Shown: piece after piece, positions 9,031 to 16,596 of the stretch
Numbering within the stretch: the first letter of the stretch is position 1
Layout: the number at the start of each line of letters is the position of its first letter
Assembly: GCF_000313135.1 (NCBI RefSeq)
Contig: NW_004457464.1
Span: 80,355-99,254, forward strand
Direction of reading: 5' to 3'
Length of the DNA stretch: 18,900 nucleotides
Origin: Acanthamoeba castellanii str. Neff
Taxonomy: Eukaryota > Discosea > Longamoebia > Acanthamoebidae
Notes under the pieces: generated by a model
Database searches by the model: none
The model's input: only the letters and a program-made list of their open reading frames with translations
What the model was told of the DNA's origin: nothing
Position numbers and translations under genes: made by a program

Positions 9031-9301
9031 ACACACACACACAACGACCATGCTCCCTCTTCTTCATCTCTTCTTCGCCTCCTTCTCCTTCTCCTTCTCC
9101 TTTCATGATCGATCATGCTGTCATGGTGTTCTACCCTTGTGAATAAGGAACAAGCCATTCCCACCACAACTATCCATGTTCTTCTTCATCGTCTTCTCTC
9201 AGTCTGAGAACCTTCTTCCTGTTTGAAAAGATGAGAACTTTTCGCGCACGACACGCAACCAACAGCCGCACACAACACACGACCAAAGCCAAAAAGGAAA
9301 G
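9031..9301. other. PSMA2 3' flank / ZNHIT2 5' flank
   Basis: This 271-bp gap has no gene. It starts with a short CA run, has a long pyrimidine tract rich in CTT/CTC at about 9054-9103, then a perfect 14-bp palindrome at 9104-9117 (CATGATCGATCATG). A GAATAA near 9142 is the nearest candidate polyadenylation signal for PSMA2. The ZNHIT2 promoter must lie in the second half. Confidence 0.5.
9104..9117. repeat. 14-bp perfect palindrome downstream of PSMA2
   Basis: CATGATCGATCATG equals its own reverse complement. It sits directly after a pyrimidine tract, 74 nt past the PSMA2 stop and about 185 nt before the ZNHIT2 start. Function is unknown; it could be a dimeric factor site or part of transcript-end formation. 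Confidence 0.6.
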
Positions 9302-11525
9302 ATGGAGCGACTTGGCGAGGCAGCTGCGCCACGACGAGGAGTGGTGTTGGAGGTGAAGGACATCTCTGCGCCGAAGGATGAGAAGGAGGATGAAGAGGAG
9401 GAGGAGGTGGACACGGTGGTGGAGGAGCTCAGAGGGCTGTCGCACCTCCGCATCAAGCCGCGGGTGGTCATCTCCGACGCCAAGCACAAGAAGACCACCG
9501 GTAGCCCGGCGGAAGTGGCGACCGTCGCGCCCGCAGCCGCCAGCAGCGGCATCATCGAACGTGGCCGTCTCTGCTCAGTGTACGCGACGCACTCTTAATC
9601 TCAATCTTATCAATTATCAATTTAATTTAATTAATTCTGATTATTATTTTAATTAATAATTAGGATTGTTTGATAAAGGTATACACACATTTTATTTATT
9701 TCAAATTTATTTGGTCTGCAGATGTGCCACCAAGTTCGGGCGCTACACGTGCCCGCGATGCAATGCCGCATCTTGCTCGCTTCCCTGCTACAAGGTATCT
9801 GCCCACCACAGTTGGGCTGGCGTTGATGTGCCACGCCGAGACGAGGTTGTGCTGATGCTCATGGTCGATCCCATCCTCCTCTCGGCGCGTCGCAGGCTCA
9901 CAGCACCAAGTGCACGGAGGCCTTCTACAAGGACAGCGTTGAAGAGGAGCTCCGATCGCAGCGAGCCGACGAAGAGAGCCAAAAGCGCATGCTGCAGCTC
10001 CTCAAGCACATGAAGGACCAGGAGGACGAGGTCAACACACACCACACACACCACACACACACACACCACCACCACACACACCACACACCACACACAAAGG
10101 CAGCACTCCCCTTCCTTCAGCGTTGCCGCTTCTTCTCACATCTCGTGCTCTGTTTACAGGAGGAAGAAGACGAACACGAAGAAGAGGCCTACTACCGACT
10201 TGCACAGCTCAGCACAGGTACGCGCGTGTCGTGTGTGTTGTGTGTCGTGTGTTGTGTGTTGTGTGTGTCAATCGCTGGTCTCGATATTCACCGCATGTTT
10301 CCGCACACAGAGGAGAATCTGTCGCTGGAGCACCTGACGCCCGAGCAAAGGGAGGACTTCAAGCGGTCGCTGGTCGACGGCCGCATCAGCGACATGATCA
10401 CCCCCTGGCAGCCGTGGTGGCTCCAACCCGCATCAGGTACCCACCTACCAGGCCTACTCCCCATTTTTATTTTCTTTCTTTTCGGCCTTCGGCCCGCAGC
10501 TTACCGAGGCATGTCGCCCAAAGGTCTGATCGTGCCGGTGGAAACGAAGAGAGAAGACGAAAACGAAAACGAAAGCGAAAGCGAAGACGAAGACGAAGTG
10601 GAGGTGGAAGAACGGAAACCGCCATCTGTCCTGCCCGACATACCGCCGCTCTCCACACTACTCAGCAAAGAACCGTCGCCGCTGCTGGCGTTCAACCTTC
10701 TCGACATTCTGTACGGCCGCACATACGCGCACACCAAACGAGGGCGGTAACTCACCTTCCGCTCTTCCACTCCTCTGCAGGTTCTCCTATGCGTACGTCA
10801 TGCGGTACTTTAACGGCGAACCCGATAGCGAGGCCAGCGATGCCGCCTCTTTCCTCGTCGAGATATCGGCCGTCCTCCAGGTTCTGTCTCGCTTGCCCTC
10901 CTTCGTCTTCTTTACCACACGCACACACACGCACACACACGCACACGCACACGCACAACACACCGCACGCACGCACACGCACGCACACGCACGCACACCA
11001 CCTACTGACCGGTCGTCCTGCAGTCGAATGCCGTCCACGAGTCTCCCGACGCCGCCTTCGATGCCTGCCTAGCCAACATTCTCAAGGTGCGGCACAGCAC
11101 GCCACGCACCGCCCAGACCCCGCGTTAGGCCCACTGCTCACTTTCTTTCGTTCGTTCAGCCTTCGGTGTCGGGGTCGTCCGACTTTGGGCTGGCCGTGGT
11201 GGACGACGTCCGACAGATCATCGCACAGAAGCACTTCACGCTGATGGCCCTCTCCGACCTCTACGCGCTGCTGGGCCGTGCGGCCGCCGACCAAATCGCG
11301 GCCGCGACGAAAGAGGTCAAGCGGCTGCGGGCCAAGCTGGCGGCGCTGCAGAAGAAAGTGTACTTCTTCGTGGCATGGGCCAACGCCCAGGACGAGCCGC
11401 TGTTCCGCGCCACTGCTGCGCTGGTCGAGGCCTACCTCCGCGAGCAGCGCGCCAAGCGACCCGACACCACGACCGCGCCCAGTAGCAGTACCGGTAGCTT
11501 GCGACTCCCAACTAAGCTCAGCTGA
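9302..11525 (+). CDS. ZNHIT2: Zinc finger HIT domain protein 2-like (R2TP/RNP assembly cofactor)
   Basis: Nine exons (9302-9579, 9722-9794, 9896-10030, 10160-10217, 10311-10436, 10500-10746, 10781-10880, 11024-11086, 11160-11525) give 1446 nt, 481 aa plus TGA. The HIT zinc finger is complete: C91, C94, C103, C106, C111, C115, H119 and C123 in the spacing C-x2-C-x8-C-x2-C-x4-C-x3-C-x3-H-x3-C. Downstream, LSLEHLTPEQREDFKRSL, PWQPWW and LLDILYG..FSYAYVMRYFNG fit the conserved C-terminal region of ZNHIT2. In other eukaryotes this protein links the R2TP/RUVBL complex to U5 snRNP and related RNP assembly. It is longer than human ZNHIT2 (about 400 aa) owing to an acidic N-terminal leader and a Glu/Asp/Ser/Asn-rich insert at about residues 240-262. 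Intron 1 is very AT-rich; introns 3, 4 and 7 contain CA/GT repeats. Confidence 0.88.
9580..9721 (+). other. AT-rich intron 1 of the ZNHIT2-like gene
   Basis: This 142-nt intron (GTACGC..CTGCAG) is made mostly of A and T between about 9600 and 9715, with many ATTAAT/TTAATT strings. Every flanking exon is GC-rich. It interrupts the HIT finger between Cys91 and Cys94. Most other introns here are GC/GT-rich, so it stands out by composition. Confidence 0.75.
10034..10097. repeat. CA-rich microsatellite in ZNHIT2 intron 3
   Basis: The tract is an imperfect ACACACC/CACA repeat directly after the donor of intron 3. It is simple sequence with no coding meaning. Confidence 0.85.
10918..11000. repeat. 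CA/CGCACA microsatellite in ZNHIT2 intron 7
   Basis: Imperfect ACACGC and ACGC units fill most of intron 7 (10881-11023). Confidence 0.85.
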
Positions 11526-11537
11526 TTCTCAACCGTT

Positions 11538-13965
11538 TTAATGCAGTTGTGAGCGCATTCCATTGCTTTTCTTCGTTCCCCTCCCTTGTTGCTGTTGTGG
11601 TGGTGGCGGCTTGGCGTGGTGGTGGGCGGGGGTGGTGGTGGCGGGTGGCGGGGGCATGCCGTGGGCGATGAGTAGTTCCTGCACGTGCGGCGTGAGGTTC
11701 CACTTCCGCTCCCTGGGCGCCGACCCCTTCTTCACCGCGGCCTGGCACCACCGCACACACGACACACGACACACGGACGTCAGAAGTGTGTGTGTGTGTG
11801 TCGTGCGTGTCGTGAGTGTCGTGTGCGCACTGGTAACTCGGCGCCGTAGGCGAACAGCCGGCCGAGCACGTCCCGAATGAACCGGGTCCGGTTGTTGTAG
11901 CGGCAATTGCCTTCGAGCAGCGCGTCGAGCAGGGCGCCCCAGAGCGGGCCGCGCACCATGTCGGGCTGCCTGGCCAGCAGCAGCTTCACCACCTCCAGCT
12001 TCCGCTCGTACGACGTGTAGCGCGATTCGCCCACCAGCTCCGTCAGATACCCCGCCTGCCCGCAGAGTGAGTTCTTTCGTGTGCCGTGTGTGTGGCGTGT
12101 GTAGCGTGCGTCGTGTGTCGTGGCGTGTGTCGTGGCGTGTGTTGTGTGTCGTGTGTGGCGTGTGTGTAAAGTACTCTAATAACGGCGCCGTGGTCGAGGA
12201 GGCATGAGAGGAGGGTGGGCGACAGGTCGCGGCGGTGGAGGACCTTCTCGACGCACGCGGTCCAGAGCCCTTGCGGGTCGATCGTCTGCGGATTGCTGCC
12301 ACGCGCGCCGTGTGCGACCAGCAGACACGCGGCCTCGTCGGCCAGGCGCGACCTGGAGCCACACACCGTCTCCAGCAAGTCCGGTTCGTCCACGTCGGCG
12401 CCGTAGTCAAGAAGCAACATCACCAGCGCGATCTTGTTAGGACTTTGTGACTGCGCACACGCACACGCACACGCACACGCACACGCACACGCACACGCAC
12501 ACGCACGCGCACGCGCACGCGCACACGCACACGCACACGCACACGCACACGCACACGGTGTGTAAACATCATAGAAAGAGGGGCGGGGGTTGATGGGGGG
12601 CGAACACTGCGGCAGGCGACGTCGAGTGGGCTGGACGAGCAGCCCTCGTCGAGGTCGGGCGGCACGCCCAGGTCGAGCAGCGTTCGGGCCATCTCGACGT
12701 CCCCACAGCGCAGGGCCAGCATCAAGGGCGACCACCCGTCCAGCGCCGAGGGCCTGCGCAGGTCGGCCGGGCTCAGCAGCGGCAGCAGGGCATGGAAGGC
12801 GCTCGTCCAACCGTAGACGCACGCCCTCTCGAACGCTGCGACATCAAAATCATCAAAATCACCAACTGTGTGTTGTGTGTGTGTGTGTGTGTCGTGTGTG
12901 TGTTTCCCAGTCCGCCGCACGCGACGTGTGTGGCTTCGGCGTACCGGTGCGCCCCTTGTGGGGCGAGGCCACCACTTCGCGTCTTCGGTTGTCGTCTGCG
13001 CATTGCCCGAGGAGGTACAACACCAGCTCCCCTTGATTGCCCTCACCTGCCGCATGCGTGCATGTGTGTCGTATGTGTCGTGTGTGTGTGTCGTGAGTGT
13101 CGTTGGTCACATGCGCGTGCGGCGCGCTGCGAGGGAGGACGCACAGGCAGCGTGGAAGGCGGCCTCCATGCTCCCGCCGCTACGGCTGAACGCTTGCTCC
13201 AGCGCGCCGCCCACCGATGGCTCGGACCACATCATCAGCTCCTCGCGCCGCGCCATGGCCCGAAACAGCGCCTCGCCCGCGCCCGCGCGCGCCGCCTTGA
13301 GCACCACGCACCATTCGACCTCGATGCCGAGCTCGACCACCAGCTCGATCGTGCGTGGGTCGCGGCCCTTCAGCACCGCCAGCATCAGCGGCAGCGTGCG
13401 ACGCTCGCCGGGCTCGGCCCAGCCACCGGCCAGCAGCCGGGTCACGACCCCACGATCGGGCGAGGGTGGGGCCACGAGTCGGCGCAGCGCGGCGTGGTGG
13501 CCGCAGGCGAGGATCCACTCCAGCAGGCGTCGGCGTCGGGCGCGGCCGGCGAGCCGGCGCCGGGTGCGGAGACAGGAGAGGCACCAGGTGCGCCACGAGG
13601 CCTCGGGTTTGGGCTGGAGCTTCGTCAAGGCCTTCATCTCCGCCGGCATAGGTCCGCCAAAGTGTTGCTCGTACCACTTGGTTGACAGGTGGCATCAGCC
13701 GCACATCTCACATCCGACACACAACGACACGCACGGCACACGCGACGACACGACACGCACGGCACGACCAAGAGGGTGGATGGGGTACGGTGCGCCAGAG
13801 GGCGGTGCCGTGGGGGGAGCCGGGGCCAGTGATGGCGCGCCACTGGCGGCAGGCGGCCTCGGCGCGCAGGAGCGACTCTGGACCAAGCCAGCGGAACACC
13901 TCCAGCACCACCTCCACGGGCAGGCGCAACACCGAATGCTCCTCCGCGTGCTCGGCGAGCTCCAT
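11538..13965 (-). CDS. F-box and ankyrin-repeat protein
   Basis: Seven exons: 13965-13789, 13676-13145, 13046-12945, 12835-12606, 12450-12175, 12055-11831 and 11741-11538. They give 1746 nt, 581 aa plus TAA. Residues 14-45 (LRLPVEVVLEVFRWLG, then LLRAEAACRQWRAI) form an F-box, the Skp1-binding motif of SCF ubiquitin ligases; ALWRTWYEQHFG just after is typical of F-box proteins. From about residue 90 to 515 there are degenerate ankyrin repeats: LLEWILACGHHAALRRLV, AFHAACEGNQGELVLYLL, SALDGWSPLMLALRCGDVE, LVMLLLDYGADVDEPD and LEVVKLLLARQPDM. The tail is Pro/His/Gln-rich. By family logic, ankyrin repeats would select a substrate for ubiquitylation, and the substrate is unknown. The weakest join is exon 4-5, which needs the rare donor GTTCGC at 12605. 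The gene is convergent with ZNHIT2, with 12 bp between the stops. Confidence 0.8.
12453..12557. repeat. Hexanucleotide (GCACAC)n microsatellite in an intron
   Basis: About 17 units of GCACAC, with a central GCACGC variant block, occupy most of intron 4 of the F-box/ankyrin gene. On the sense strand it reads GTGTGC and runs right up to the acceptor CAG. Confidence 0.9.
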
Positions 13966-14345
13966 TTTCTCTTCAAATAAACTAAAGTTGTCTCTTTCTG
14001 TGCTGGTGCTCTTTTGTCTGAAATTGTCTGTACGCAGAGGAAAAATCCCAAAAGACAAACCAGTCCGACATAAAAGGAGGGCCCAGCAAAAGTGGGACAG
14101 ACCCACTTCGGCGCAAAAGGGTGGTGGTTGCGTTATGGGCTTTTGGGGGTTTTTAGTTTTTCATTGTTTTTGGTCTTTTTGGGAGGGTTTCTGATTTTTT
14201 TTTGTTTTTCGACCATTTTCTGATTTTTTTGTGGCTTTTTGTGTTTTGTTTTGTTTCAGTTCGATGAAACCCGTCAACAGTAGCACCAACCCCACTCATC
14301 GCTGCTGCTCTCCACCTCTTTTCTTCCAAGGTCTGGTGCATCACC

Positions 14346-14360
14346 GCCCACATTGTGGGC
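14346..14360. repeat. 15-nt palindrome with one central base
   Basis: GCCCACA and TGTGGGC flank a single central T. The arms are perfectly complementary. Confidence 0.7.
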
Positions 14361-14457
14361 ACCCTCCAGAATGCCACCAGAATAATTTGCAACCCTGTTC
14401 AGTGAACAAAGCACCGTTCGTCTGCGTTGTCACGTTTCGTGGCGCCGCCAGGCGCAG

Positions 14458-14513
14458 TTTTCGGCCAGTTTCACGATTCAGGAAATGGGGACAATGGTGG
14501 AACTGGCCGAAAA
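14458..14513. repeat. 13-bp perfect inverted repeat
   Basis: TTTTCGGCCAGTT at 14458-14470 is the exact reverse complement of AACTGGCCGAAAA at 14501-14513, with a 30-nt spacer. It could form a hairpin in RNA or mark a small mobile-element remnant. No target-site duplication was identified. Confidence 0.75.
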
Positions 14514-14645
14514 GGCAGTGCAAGTCGTGGCCAAAACGGGAATCGCTCCGACCAAGCAATAACAGAAAGGACCGAAGCAGCTTCCCCCGAACCGCGTTTT
14601 AGAGGTCCCACACGGGTGTCTCTAGCTCCCGGGTGCATAGCAACG

Positions 14646-14658
14646 AAGCCGTCCTAGC
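14646..14658 (+). repeat. Truncated copy of the tRNA-Lys 5' end
   Basis: AAGCCGTCCTAGC here is identical to 14705-14717, which spans the first 11 nt of the downstream tRNA gene plus two upstream bases. A GGTAGAG at 14676-14682 also matches the D-arm region of the tRNA. The rest of the tRNA is absent. Confidence 0.65.
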
Positions 14659-14666
14659 GCACGATG

Positions 14667-14675
14667 TATATATTA
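14667..14675 (+). promoter_or_regulatory. TATA element upstream of tRNA-Lys
   Basis: TATATATTA lies 32-40 nt before the first tRNA base, a spacing compatible with an upstream TFIIIB/TBP site. The internal A box (about 14714-14725) and B box (GGTTCGAGCCC region, 14758-14768) are also present. Confidence 0.5.
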
Positions 14676-14706
14676 GGTAGAGGAATAGTCCCCTTGGCAA
14701 CAACAA

Positions 14707-14779
14707 GCCGTCCTAGCTCAGTCGGTAGAGCGCAAGACTCTTAATCTTGTGGTCGTGGGTTCGAGCCCCACGGTCGGCT
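14707..14779 (+). tRNA. tRNA-Lys (anticodon CUU)
   Basis: This 73-nt cloverleaf has acceptor stem 14707-14713 with 14772-14778, D stem GCTC/GAGC (14716-14719 with 14728-14731), anticodon stem CAAGA/TCTTG (14733-14737 with 14745-14749), anticodon CTT at 14740-14742, and T stem GTGGG/CCCAC (14755-14759 with 14767-14771). T33, U8 and the TTCGAGC loop are all present. It decodes AAG, the Lys codon preferred by GC-rich genes. There is no intron. Base pair 5-68 is T-T, a mismatch, and the discriminator base is T; both are unusual. Confidence 0.95.
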
Positions 14780-14785
14780 ATCTCC

Positions 14786-14790
14786 TTTTT
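14786..14790 (+). terminator. RNA polymerase III terminator
   Basis: A run of five T starts 7 nt after the tRNA 3' end, the usual Pol III stop signal. Confidence 0.75.
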
Positions 14791-14862
14791 CTTCTTTGCT
14801 CTTCGCCTGTTGTGTCCCACTGCAGCACAGCTGGCCAGTTTTTTAGCACTTCCTGACACCTC

Positions 14863-15039
14863 ATGGCGCTATCTTTACAGGTCAAGCAGCACCAGCAAGC
14901 TACGAAAGCCGCCACTTCGGCCAGGTTAGGAGAGCAGAATCGCTTGATGGCGGCTGTGCAAGGACGGAGGATCCAAGTCTCCATCAATGTCGCGCGTCCG
15001 CTGTTCGACAAGCTCATCGCAACGGAGCCGCCCTACTAA
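14863..15039 (+). CDS. Possible small protein (58 aa), unrecognised
   Basis: This frame encodes 58 aa from an ATG in good context (CACCTCATGG) to TAA. It includes [20 protein letters not shown] and [19 protein letters not shown], and its codons favour G/C at the third position as real genes here do. I do not recognise it. Two oddities weaken the model. A TTTACAG acceptor-like sequence lies just after the start (14874-14880), so the true first exon might be elsewhere. A strong donor GTAAGT follows at 15041, directly behind the stop, so a 3' UTR intron or a different reading frame is possible. A GC-rich segment at 15118-15230 also has a coding-like frame (AGVKADEAAQRRG). Confidence 0.35.
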   Translation: MALSLQVKQHQQATKAATSARLGEQNRLMAAVQGRRIQVSINVARPLFDKLIATEPPY

Positions 15040-15263
15040 GGTAAGTGCGCTCTTCCTTCTTGAACCCAGCTCAACGCAGTACTCACACTGTTAATGGACG
15101 AACGAACGTTCGATCAGGGCGGGCGTCAAGGCCGACGAGGCTGCACAGCGTCGAGGGACATCAGAAAAAACGCTCAACACAGGCCGCAACCAGTTTTGGC
15201 AGGAGTGGTTGTATTTGAAGCTGCCTAATGATCTATCTACTATGTACAAGAGAGTCTCTCCTT

Positions 15264-16513
15264 TCAAAAGCACTTGCGATGAACAATCGAGGGACCAGAC
15301 TCATCGTACTCCTCTCGGGAGATCCACATCTCCTGGAAGGCGGAGAGCGAGGCCAGGATCGAGCCACCAATCCACGCAGAGTACTTGCGCTCGGGTGGGG
15401 CGATGACCTTGATAGTGGCCGTTTCCGGCGCCAGGGCCGAGAGCTCCTTGTGCATGCGCTCGGCGAGGCCGGAGAACAGCGTGGTGCCGCCCGACAGGAC
15501 CACGTTGCCGTAGAACACCTTCCTGATGTCGACATCGCACTTCATGATCGCGTTGTAGGTGGCCTCGTGGATGCCGGCCGACTCCAAGCCCAGGAACGAG
15601 GGCTGGAACAGGTCTTCGGGCGCGCGGAATCGCTCGTTGCCGATGGTGATGACCCGGCCGTCGGGCAGCTGGTACGGCTTCGAAACGTTGGGGAGCATCA
15701 TCTCCTGCTCGAAGTCGAGGGCGACATAGCAGAGCTTCTCTTTGATGTCGCGCACAATCTCGCGCTCGGCAGCGGCAGCGGTTGCGGTGATCGCAGCCGA
15801 GCCCCTCTCGGCAAGGAGCTGGGCGAGGTGGTCGGTCAGATCGCGCCCAGCGAGGTCGAGGCGGTGGATGGCGTGGGGCAGCGCGTAGCCCTCGAAGACA
15901 GGCACTACGTGGGTGACACCCGCACCGGACTCAAGCACGATGCCGGTGCCACGGCCCGAGGCGTAGAGTGAGAGCACGGCCTGCACGGCGACGTACATGG
16001 CCGGGACCGCGAAGGTCTCGAACATGATCTGCGTCATCTTCTCCCGGTTGGCTTTGGGACCAGGCGGGGCCTCTGTCTGGTGGAAAAACCCACAATAATT
16101 TTATTAAATATAATATAAATTTTATTAATAAATTAATACTAAAAATAAAGTAGAAGCAGATTAGGTTAAAAAAATGAATTATAATAAAATAGCAAGCAGC
16201 TGCGCACCAGAAGCACGGGGTGCTCTTCAGGGGCAACGCGGAGCTCATTGTAAAAGGCGTGGTGCCAGAGCCTCTCCATGTCGTCCCAGTTGGTGATGAT
16301 ACCATGCTCGACGGGGTACCTGAGCGTCAGTGTATCGCCCTTGGCCTGCGCCTCCTCGCCGACGTACGCGTCCTTCTGGCCCATGCCAACCATCACACCA
16401 GTGCGGCGCGGGCGACCGACGATCGAGGGGAACACGGCGCTGGGGGCTTCCTCGCCGGCCATGCCAGCCTTGCACGTGTCTGAGCCGTTGTCGATGACCA
16501 CCGCGTCTGCCAT
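15264..16513 (-). CDS. Divergent actin-like protein
   Basis: Two exons (16513-16208 and 16076-15264) give 1119 nt, 372 aa plus TGA, within a few residues of conventional actin (375). Identity to actin is high in many blocks: [93 protein letters not shown] and the actin C-terminus IVHRKCF. Yet nucleotide-binding loops differ. Phosphate loop 1 reads DNGSDTCK instead of DNGSGMCK. Loop 2 reads ESGAGVTH instead of DSGDGVTH, while Gln134 and His158 (actin Q137 and H161) are kept. There is a 4-residue insertion (TATAAAA) before EREIV and a 4-residue shortening after EQEM. The frame is fully open, so it is probably expressed. It may be a paralogue with altered ATP turnover or assembly; calling it an Arp is not justified. 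Confidence 0.9.
16077..16207 (-). other. AT-rich intron of the actin-like gene
   Basis: This 131-nt intron (GTGCGC..CACCAG on the minus strand) is dominated by A and T between about 16090 and 16195, in sharp contrast to the exons. It falls after actin-like residue 102 (VLL-TEAP). Confidence 0.8.
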
Positions 16514-16596
16514 CTTGATGCCGTGTTGTTGGCCTCTAGAGGTGGAAACGTCAATTACTAACCAACATGTTTTGAAAGATAAGCTCTGTTTTCTTT

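Larger units (their letters stand above)
13966..14706. other. T-rich intergenic region with inverted repeats
   Basis: No gene is supported in these 741 bp. The left part is the 5' flank of the F-box/ankyrin gene. From about 14140 to 14265 the plus strand is a run of T and TG-rich sequence (T8 at 14195). Two clear palindromic elements follow: GCCCACATTGTGGGC at 14346-14360 and a 13-bp inverted repeat at 14458-14513. The right end holds a partial duplicate of the tRNA 5' end and a TATA element, listed separately. Open frames here are short and lack the codon bias of neighbours. Confidence 0.6.

Noticed and set aside
10123..11244. Plus-strand 373-aa frame overlapping the ZNHIT2-like gene
   Set aside because: Reads introns 4 to 8 and their CA repeats as His/Thr/Arg-rich peptide; out of frame with the true exons.
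12453..12557. Regular short repeats as a possible CRISPR array
   Set aside because: The unit is a 6-nt microsatellite with no spacers, inside a eukaryotic intron.
13000..13110. Small minus-strand protein starting MTNDTHDTHTRH
   Set aside because: Its N-terminus is the translation of an intronic GTGTC repeat; only the part after the acceptor at 13047 belongs to the F-box/ankyrin gene.
12868..13980. Plus-strand open frame of 370 aa (and an overlapping 297-aa frame)
   Set aside because: Antisense to the F-box/ankyrin exons and crosses their introns and repeats; composition is low-complexity Arg/Ala.
14140..14265. T-rich tract as a possible poly(A) tail of a retrogene on the minus strand
   Set aside because: The tract is interrupted by many G and no coding remnant or target-site duplication is visible beside it.
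15228..15971. Plus-strand open frame of 247 aa
   Set aside because: Antisense to the actin-like gene, whose minus-strand protein is unambiguous.
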